64,000 bases of DNA from Colenecus sp045660365 (GTDB lineage Bacteria; Bacteroidota; Bacteroidia; Bacteroidales; Bacteroidaceae). Both the position numbers and the translations under genes were made by a program. Location of the stretch: contig JAZRDQ010000019.1 of the NCBI GenBank assembly GCA_045660365.1, positions 30,347 through 94,346 on the forward strand. The letters run 5' to 3'. The notes below the pieces were generated by a model, which had not been told where the DNA came from, did not search any database, and saw only the letters and a list, made by a program, of their open reading frames with translations. Shown piece after piece: positions 59,448-64,000 of this stretch (positions within the stretch are counted from its first letter, which is position 1; each line of letters opens with the position of its first letter).

Positions 59448-59935
59448 TAAACAAAAGCCGAACCCATACAACCATGTGCACACATCACCCTATTATATGA
59501 CAAAGATAGGGAAAATTCATTCAATTTGCCCGTTTTTGCCCGAATAAAACCGAATAAAACCGAATAAAACCGAAATCAAACACCCATTTACCCTCCAATA
59601 CAAACATAAACAACGCTGTCAACGCGTTATCTATCAACGAATTGCACCACTCAGGCATAGCCTTTTCAACATTTAAACGCTATTCACTTACTAAAACAAT
59701 TACATTTATGGTTTTATACAAAAACAGTGAGTTTGAGAAAATCAAACAGCAATGACATTAAGAACCACAATCTGTCTTCCTCCCAAAACCACATTGCATT
59801 TCCCCCACTCCGTCGCCTGCCAACTCTTAAAATAAGTTAAAAACGGCATTATTTTTGAAAATAATCCATTGTTTGAAAACAAAACGGGGTTCCAGGGTGT
59901 TATATTGGTTGTATTAACTTTAAAAACACCGGGAG
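59297..59935. other. Intergenic region with controller remnant and a decamer repeat
   Basis: Apart from the XRE remnant it has a minus-strand TATCTTTG element at 59501-59508, the decamer repeat at 59541-59580 and unannotated AT-rich DNA to the sigma factor start at 59936. I see no ORF in it with recognisable similarity. Confidence 0.45.
59541..59580. repeat. Tandem decamer repeat
   Basis: Three exact copies of CGAATAAAAC (59541-59550, 59551-59560, 59561-59570) and a degenerate fourth CGAAATCAAA. Confidence 0.9.
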
Positions 59936-60424
59936 ATGGAAAAACATGAAATTGAGAAACAGTTGCTTGCAGGGATGGGAGAACTGTACCAATTTGCATA
60001 TAAACTTACACGTGACTATGACAGGGCGAACGACTTGCTGCAGGAGACTTTCTTGAGGGTGCTGGATAATGCCGACAAGTTCGAGGATGACGGCAGGTTC
60101 ATGAGTTGGGCTTTTGTTATAATGCGCCATACCTTCTTGAATAACTGCAAGCGCGAGGAACTGTGGGTTGCTGCCGAGGAGTCGCTACACCCTGCTACGT
60201 TCACAGCAAAGGACGAGAGTTCATCGGGGACAGAGGTGGATGACATTTACTGCGCCATTGACGAGTTGCCGGGCAATGCGGGCAAGGTGATGCGCCTGCT
60301 CATCAGCGGGCACAAGTATGTTGAAATTGCAGTGAGGATGGAAATTCCCATAGGGACGGTGAAGACAAGAATAAACATTTCCAGGTCAATACTGAAGCAG
60401 AGATTGAAGGACTACTTGAATTGA
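59936..60424 (+). CDS. ECF-family RNA polymerase sigma factor
   Basis: 162 residues. Region 2 shows FAYKLTRDYDRANDLLQETFLRVLDN (the region 2.2-2.4 LTxxxxDAEDLxQETFLR pattern) and region 4 shows IDELPGNAGKVMRLLISGHKYVEIA and IPIGTVKTRINISR. It directs RNA polymerase to a stress or surface regulon. No anti-sigma factor (FecR-like or ZAS) is encoded beside it, so its control is unclear. The upstream sequence GGTTCCAGGGTGTTATATTGG could include an ECF promoter, unproven. Confidence 0.9.
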   Translation: MEKHEIEKQLLAGMGELYQFAYKLTRDYDRANDLLQETFLRVLDNADKFEDDGRFMSWAFVIMRHTFLNNCKREELWVAAEESLHPATFTAKDESSSGTEVDDIYCAIDELPGNAGKVMRLLISGHKYVEIAVRMEIPIGTVKTRINISRSILKQRLKDYLN

Positions 60425-60498
60425 CACTACACCACCCCCTCCCGGCGCGCAGAAGAAAGATGCTCAACCATGCGGAGCACGGACACGTGAGCACCGGG

Positions 60499-62592
60499 TC
60501 AATATTCCGCAGTTATCTCCAGTACCTCACAGCCATACTTATCGAAACTGGCCTTGCCGAATCCTTTGATTGCAAGGAGTTCGGCTTTGCTCTTTGGAAC
60601 AGCCGAGGCTATCTCGAGCAGTGTGCTCTGGTGCATGATTATATATGCAGGCAGTTTGTCGGCGAGACAACGTTCCCGGCGCCACTCCTGTAGCCTGTCA
60701 CGGAGTGCCTTGTTTACAGTTGTCTGCTCCGTGTTGGCTTTTGCAATCTTCTTCAGTCTTTTTCTTGCAACGCGGCGGTCGGTGAGCAGGACTTCGGTCC
60801 TTATTTTCAGGTATCGCTCGACCGAGAACCCTTCAGCCATTATTGACTCAAGAGTCCTGCATGCAGTATCAAGTGAGATGAACACCTCGTCGGCCAACTC
60901 CTTGAGTCTCTTCTTTGCCGCCTTGTTGTCAATCTCCAAATCATAGTATGAGGCACATGCTTTCCTCATCTCGTTCAGAACAGGGAGATAATACTCCGAT
61001 GCCTTGAGCAGTCTTGCGTTCAGGAACTCATTGCCGGGGTCATCGGCAGCCTCAATGCGTGACAGTTGGTTGCGGAATGTCTGTCCGGTCCTGCTCAGGT
61101 CGCGTGCCTTCTCCTCGTGCCCGGTGAGAGTCTGATACTCCAATTCGTACAACACATCGGCGCTGCCTTTCCATGCCTTGCGGTAAGCGGTCAGTGCCCT
61201 GACTACATCCTCGACCCCGAATATATCCCTCAACAGACTGAAAGCGTAGCCCCTTTCAGCTGCAGTGAGAGAAGCGCACACACTATCGGGCGAAGGCTTT
61301 GCGGCATTGAACACAGCCACGTGCTGGTCGGCATAGATTGAAGAGTATCTTATGGGGCTATCGAGAGAGATGCCGTCGAGCGTGCGGCACCTCGAAAGGG
61401 CTACATAAACCTGCCCAAAGGCAAATGCTGCTGCGGCATCAATTATCACCTTGTCGAAGGTCAGTCCCTGGCTCTTATGGATGGTCACCGCCCATGCTAT
61501 CCTCAAGGGGAGCTGCCTGAACTTGCCTACCACGCTCGGCATTATCTCGCCCGACTCCTCGTCCAGGGCATACTGTATGTTATCCCAGTCTATAGGTTTT
61601 ACCACTATGGGTGTACTTGTCCCGTCGGATACCGTAACCACACCATCCTTGCTTATTCCCTCGACTGTTCCAATCTTGCCGTTGTAGAAACGCCCCTCGG
61701 GGTCATTCCTGACGAACATAACCCTGGCACCTACCTTCAAGGTGAGGAGCGGTTCAGCAGGATAACTGTTCTCGGGGAAATCACCCTCCACCACAGCCTC
61801 GAACGTCGAGGGTTTGCCGGGGAGCACAGCCAACTTGGTATCATTGATTTTGTCGGCCTGCGCATTATGCGTTGTAAGACGTATAACATCGTCATCGGCA
61901 GGGAACGCGCCTACACGGGCATTGAGTTTTTCGAGTACAGACTCCGTTACCCTGTTTTCCCTGACGGCATTCAGTATCTCCAGGAAATCATTATCCTTCT
62001 GCCTATACACCTGCTGCAGCTCTATTATTATGTAGTCCAGTTTCTGCAGAGCCTTGGAATGGAAGAAATAAGGTGCCGGGTATACCCTCTCCATATATTG
62101 GCGCTCGCTTTCTTTCACCACCGGGGAGAGCTGGTTCACATCACCAATCATCAGTAGCTGCACCCCGCCGAAGGGCTTGTCGTTACGGCGGAAAAGCCTG
62201 AGGGTCATATCCACCGCATCAAGGATATCGGCCCTTACCATAGATATCTCGTCAATGATAAGCAGGTCGAGAGTCCTGAAAATCTTGAGTCTCTCCTTAT
62301 TGGGCTTACGGTACTTGTCGGGCATCTGGTACTCGGTGACGAGTTCCTTGACATCGGGGAGATATGGACAAAGCGGCAACTGAAAGAATGAATGGATAGT
62401 TGTACCGCCTGCATTGATGGCCGCCACGCCGGTGGGAGCCAGCACAACAAAACGCTTGGATATGTTGCGGGTGAGGTACTTGAGGAAAGTAGTTTTTCCC
62501 GTACCCGCCTTTCCGGTCAGGAACACCGACTTATCGGTACACCTCACATACCTCTCGGCCGTTTCAAATATGCTGTCCTTTACAATATCCAT
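60499..62592 (-). CDS. Pif1-like/RecD2-related helicase with C-terminal HRDC-like domain
   Basis: 697 residues. Walker A LTGKAGTGKTTFLK (27-35), motif APTGVAAINAGGTTIHSFF, Walker B LLIIDEISMVR, motif III GDVNQLSPV, a UvrD_C-like VTIHKSQGLTFD and GQVYVALSRC. This is the SF1B Pif1/RecD order. The last ~80 residues (LPAYIIMHQSTLLEIA…AIKGFGKASFDKYG) form an HRDC-like domain. The gene is distinctly more G+C-rich than the AT-rich island to its left. It likely unwinds DNA during replication repair or mobile element maintenance. Confidence 0.9.
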   Translation of the reverse strand: MDIVKDSIFETAERYVRCTDKSVFLTGKAGTGKTTFLKYLTRNISKRFVVLAPTGVAAINAGGTTIHSFFQLPLCPYLPDVKELVTEYQMPDKYRKPNKERLKIFRTLDLLIIDEISMVRADILDAVDMTLRLFRRNDKPFGGVQLLMIGDVNQLSPVVKESERQYMERVYPAPYFFHSKALQKLDYIIIELQQVYRQKDNDFLEILNAVRENRVTESVLEKLNARVGAFPADDDVIRLTTHNAQADKINDTKLAVLPGKPSTFEAVVEGDFPENSYPAEPLLTLKVGARVMFVRNDPEGRFYNGKIGTVEGISKDGVVTVSDGTSTPIVVKPIDWDNIQYALDEESGEIMPSVVGKFRQLPLRIAWAVTIHKSQGLTFDKVIIDAAAAFAFGQVYVALSRCRTLDGISLDSPIRYSSIYADQHVAVFNAAKPSPDSVCASLTAAERGYAFSLLRDIFGVEDVVRALTAYRKAWKGSADVLYELEYQTLTGHEEKARDLSRTGQTFRNQLSRIEAADDPGNEFLNARLLKASEYYLPVLNEMRKACASYYDLEIDNKAAKKRLKELADEVFISLDTACRTLESIMAEGFSVERYLKIRTEVLLTDRRVARKRLKKIAKANTEQTTVNKALRDRLQEWRRERCLADKLPAYIIMHQSTLLEIASAVPKSKAELLAIKGFGKASFDKYGCEVLEITAEY

Positions 62593-62694
62593 ATAGCGCC
62601 TGTCTTCTCACTGCAAAAATATATACAAACCGGCAAGAAATGCTAACCTTGCCTGAATAATTTATAAAAAACAGAATAATACCCCCCCAAATAG

Positions 62695-62830
62695 TATATT
62701 TGTGACAACAAGGTTACCATTGGTAATGCAAAAGAGAACGGACGCTCATTTCCAGGAAATGACAGAGAATGACGACAGTGCGCCTTATGCCGTACAAGGC
62801 GATAGGGAGATAAACCGGCGCAACCCTACC
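62695..62830 (+). pseudogene. Small plus-strand ORF cut by the Mrr-like gene
   Basis: A TATATTTG -7 element (62695-62702) and an ATG at 62726 open a frame (MQKRTDAHFQEMTENDDSAP…) that runs on into the 3' end of the minus-strand Mrr-like gene, where it becomes antisense. The first 35 codons may be the start of a gene whose remainder was replaced. No family recognised. Confidence 0.35.
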
Positions 62831-63545
62831 CCATTTTATCCAATCTTAACCCCAATGGTTTTAATTCCAAAGAGACAAAAGGTAGCTGACCGAGAATGTG
62901 AGTTACACCAGATGAACATCGTTTATCTATCTGTTGATTTATATAATCTCTTGAAACAAAACCTTTTGACATCAATTCTTTATAAGCCAACCGAAAAGCT
63001 TCTATTTGAATTTTGCCTCGCTTACCTTTTGAAGTAACGCGTGTAATTCCGGCCCAATCAACATCTACTATTTTATTACTCCCCATGGAATTGTATAAAG
63101 TCTTTCCTTTGAGCTGCATAATATACCTTGACCATACTTCATCGAATGAAGGATAATTACCATTGGCCTCCCAAACTAAATTTTCGTTCTGTTCAATCTT
63201 GACAACCGCAGATTTATCAGTCAACAATGAGCCCCTTGTAAACAGGAGTTCTATTCCCAGTTTTTTTGCCACTATAACTGCATCATCAAGCACTTCTCCA
63301 TCGGTGGCAAGCACTGCCTTTGTACAATCCTGATAAGCCATTGCACCATAAAGTTGCATAATTACCGCCCTATTGACTTTCCTTGATGTATGCCCATACA
63401 TTTTAGCTTGAACAGCAATCTTCTCTTCCCCTTTAATTGCTATAACATCTATTCCCCAGTCGTTACTCTGAGGAGTAAGATTTACTTCATACCCTCTTTC
63501 TTGAAATATGGAAGCTACATATTCTTCGTATTCTCTCGGTTTCAT
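62826..63545 (-). CDS. Mrr-like restriction endonuclease
   Basis: 239 residues. The N-terminal half is an Mrr_cat fold: MKPREYEEYVASIFQERGYEV, NDWGIDVIAIKG (Asp33) and IAVQAKMYG (Gln46-x-Lys48) form a QxK catalytic triad like that of Mrr. The C-terminal half (about 125-239) is of unknown type, possibly the DNA-recognition portion. It may cut methylated or modified DNA. It lies near the RM island but is not part of the Bpu10I-like set. Confidence 0.82.
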   Translation of the reverse strand: MKPREYEEYVASIFQERGYEVNLTPQSNDWGIDVIAIKGEEKIAVQAKMYGHTSRKVNRAVIMQLYGAMAYQDCTKAVLATDGEVLDDAVIVAKKLGIELLFTRGSLLTDKSAVVKIEQNENLVWEANGNYPSFDEVWSRYIMQLKGKTLYNSMGSNKIVDVDWAGITRVTSKGKRGKIQIEAFRLAYKELMSKGFVSRDYINQQIDKRCSSGVTHILGQLPFVSLELKPLGLRLDKMG

Positions 63546-63672
63546 TTATGTAGAAGTCAAATTGAAGTGATTTATATTCAGCCTCTTACCGCATTTGTGT
63601 TCCAAATGATTTCAAATGCAAAGGTACGATTTTTCTTGCGTGTTCTTGCTAATCATTGCTAACTAAATAACT

Positions 63673-64000
63673 TTATTTATCACTTCTTTGAAAACGGTGC
63701 AAGCGCTCTTGGTACGATTGCTTGTACATGCGTTTAACTTTCTCTTCCAAAAATGAGTTCTCAATTAGTTCGTAAACCTTTGGCTGCTCCGTTGCAAACA
63801 GTTCAATAATCGCATTCAGCTTTTTAGGCAGAACGCCTATGCGTGTTCCAAAAGTAATGAAGTCGTCTTTGCATGGGTGTAATGTTCTCGAATATACATC
63901 CGAGTATTCTGACTCAGGAATCAGTCCGTCTTGCAATGCAAAGTCCCCGTCATTGACATGTATGGCGGTGTTCATCAAATCGTATGCAGGAGTCAATACG
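63673..64000 (-). CDS. hipA: HipA-like serine/threonine kinase C-terminus (5' part beyond window)
   Basis: About 108 residues at the right edge. LTPAYDLMNTAIHVNDGDFAL matches the HipA C-terminal segment (TPAYDLxNTxIHxxDTDFAL), which follows the kinase active site, and the end has a helical tail (NAIIELFATEQPKVYELIENSF). HipA phosphorylates glutamyl-tRNA synthetase in the classical system; the partner HipB and the N-terminus lie beyond base 64000. Confidence 0.72.
   Translation of the reverse strand, partial: VLTPAYDLMNTAIHVNDGDFALQDGLIPESEYSDVYSRTLHPCKDDFITFGTRIGVLPKKLNAIIELFATEQPKVYELIENSFLEEKVKRMYKQSYQERLHRFQRSDK

Noticed and set aside
1..64000. CRISPR arrays, rRNA or tRNA genes
   Set aside because: No regularly spaced repeat-spacer array and no recognisable tRNA or rRNA sequence was seen on either strand.

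Overview
The window looks like chromosomal DNA of a gut-type member of the Bacteroidales (Bacteroides/Phocaeicola/Prevotella group). The evidence is the recurrent Bacteroidetes promoter signature (TTTG or TTG, 19-21 bp, then TAnnTTTG), A/T-rich leaders instead of clear Shine-Dalgarno sequences, many lipoprotein signals, secreted glycoside hydrolases, six-bladed beta-propeller lipoproteins and flavodiiron/flavodoxin redox genes. I cannot name the species from the sequence alone.

Layout. 1-3.9 kb: a CusA/CusB-type heavy-metal RND efflux operon (cusA runs off the left edge) whose adaptor carries an extreme His-rich tail. 4-10.7 kb: a minus-strand series with a GH31 glycosidase, EamA transporter, cupin, LOG-family protein, metallo-beta-lactamase-fold protein and SIMPL protein, plus one plus-strand TIGR04076 gene. 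10.7-11.0 kb: an array of palindromic ~70 bp repeats, with a further copy at 24.2 kb. 11-15.8 kb: small redox and regulatory genes, a sirtuin, a nucleoside-diphosphate-sugar epimerase-like reductase, an aldehyde dehydrogenase and a nitroreductase fragment. 15.8-24.2 kb: the most interesting locus. It has a histidine kinase and a sigma54-dependent response regulator and, divergent from them, a near-perfect sigma54 promoter with candidate upstream activator sites. The promoter drives a 36-residue peptide gene, two beta-propeller lipoproteins and a MacB/FtsX-type ABC exporter.

24-44.8 kb: FKBP isomerase, GH2 beta-galactosidase with an inserted LamG domain, metallophosphoesterase/outer-membrane protein pair, split chromate transporter, a STAS-kinase fusion overlapping a lipoprotein tyrosine phosphatase, flavodiiron protein and flavodoxin, a mechanosensitive channel, short-chain dehydrogenases, a YbaN-GNAT fusion, and a second GH2 beta-galactosidase segment bracketed by IS30 transposase remnants.

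44.8-64 kb: an accessory region with several broken genes: alcohol dehydrogenase with an internal deletion, YdeI-family pseudogene, two partial vsr copies, and remnants of a second cytosine methyltransferase and of an XRE controller. It holds a restriction-modification island (Vsr endonuclease, two paralogous restriction subunits of which one is frameshifted, a C5 cytosine methyltransferase), a 711-residue protein with a possible PIN-like domain and membrane anchor inserted between the vsr copies, an ATPase with three 15-bp operator-like repeats, an ECF sigma factor, a Pif1-like helicase, an Mrr-like endonuclease and the end of a HipA-like kinase gene. The higher G+C of roughly 49.5-50.0 and 60-62.6 kb, compared with the AT-rich 52-59 kb, suggests pieces of different origin.

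All functions are inferred from reading the sequence; no database search was possible.
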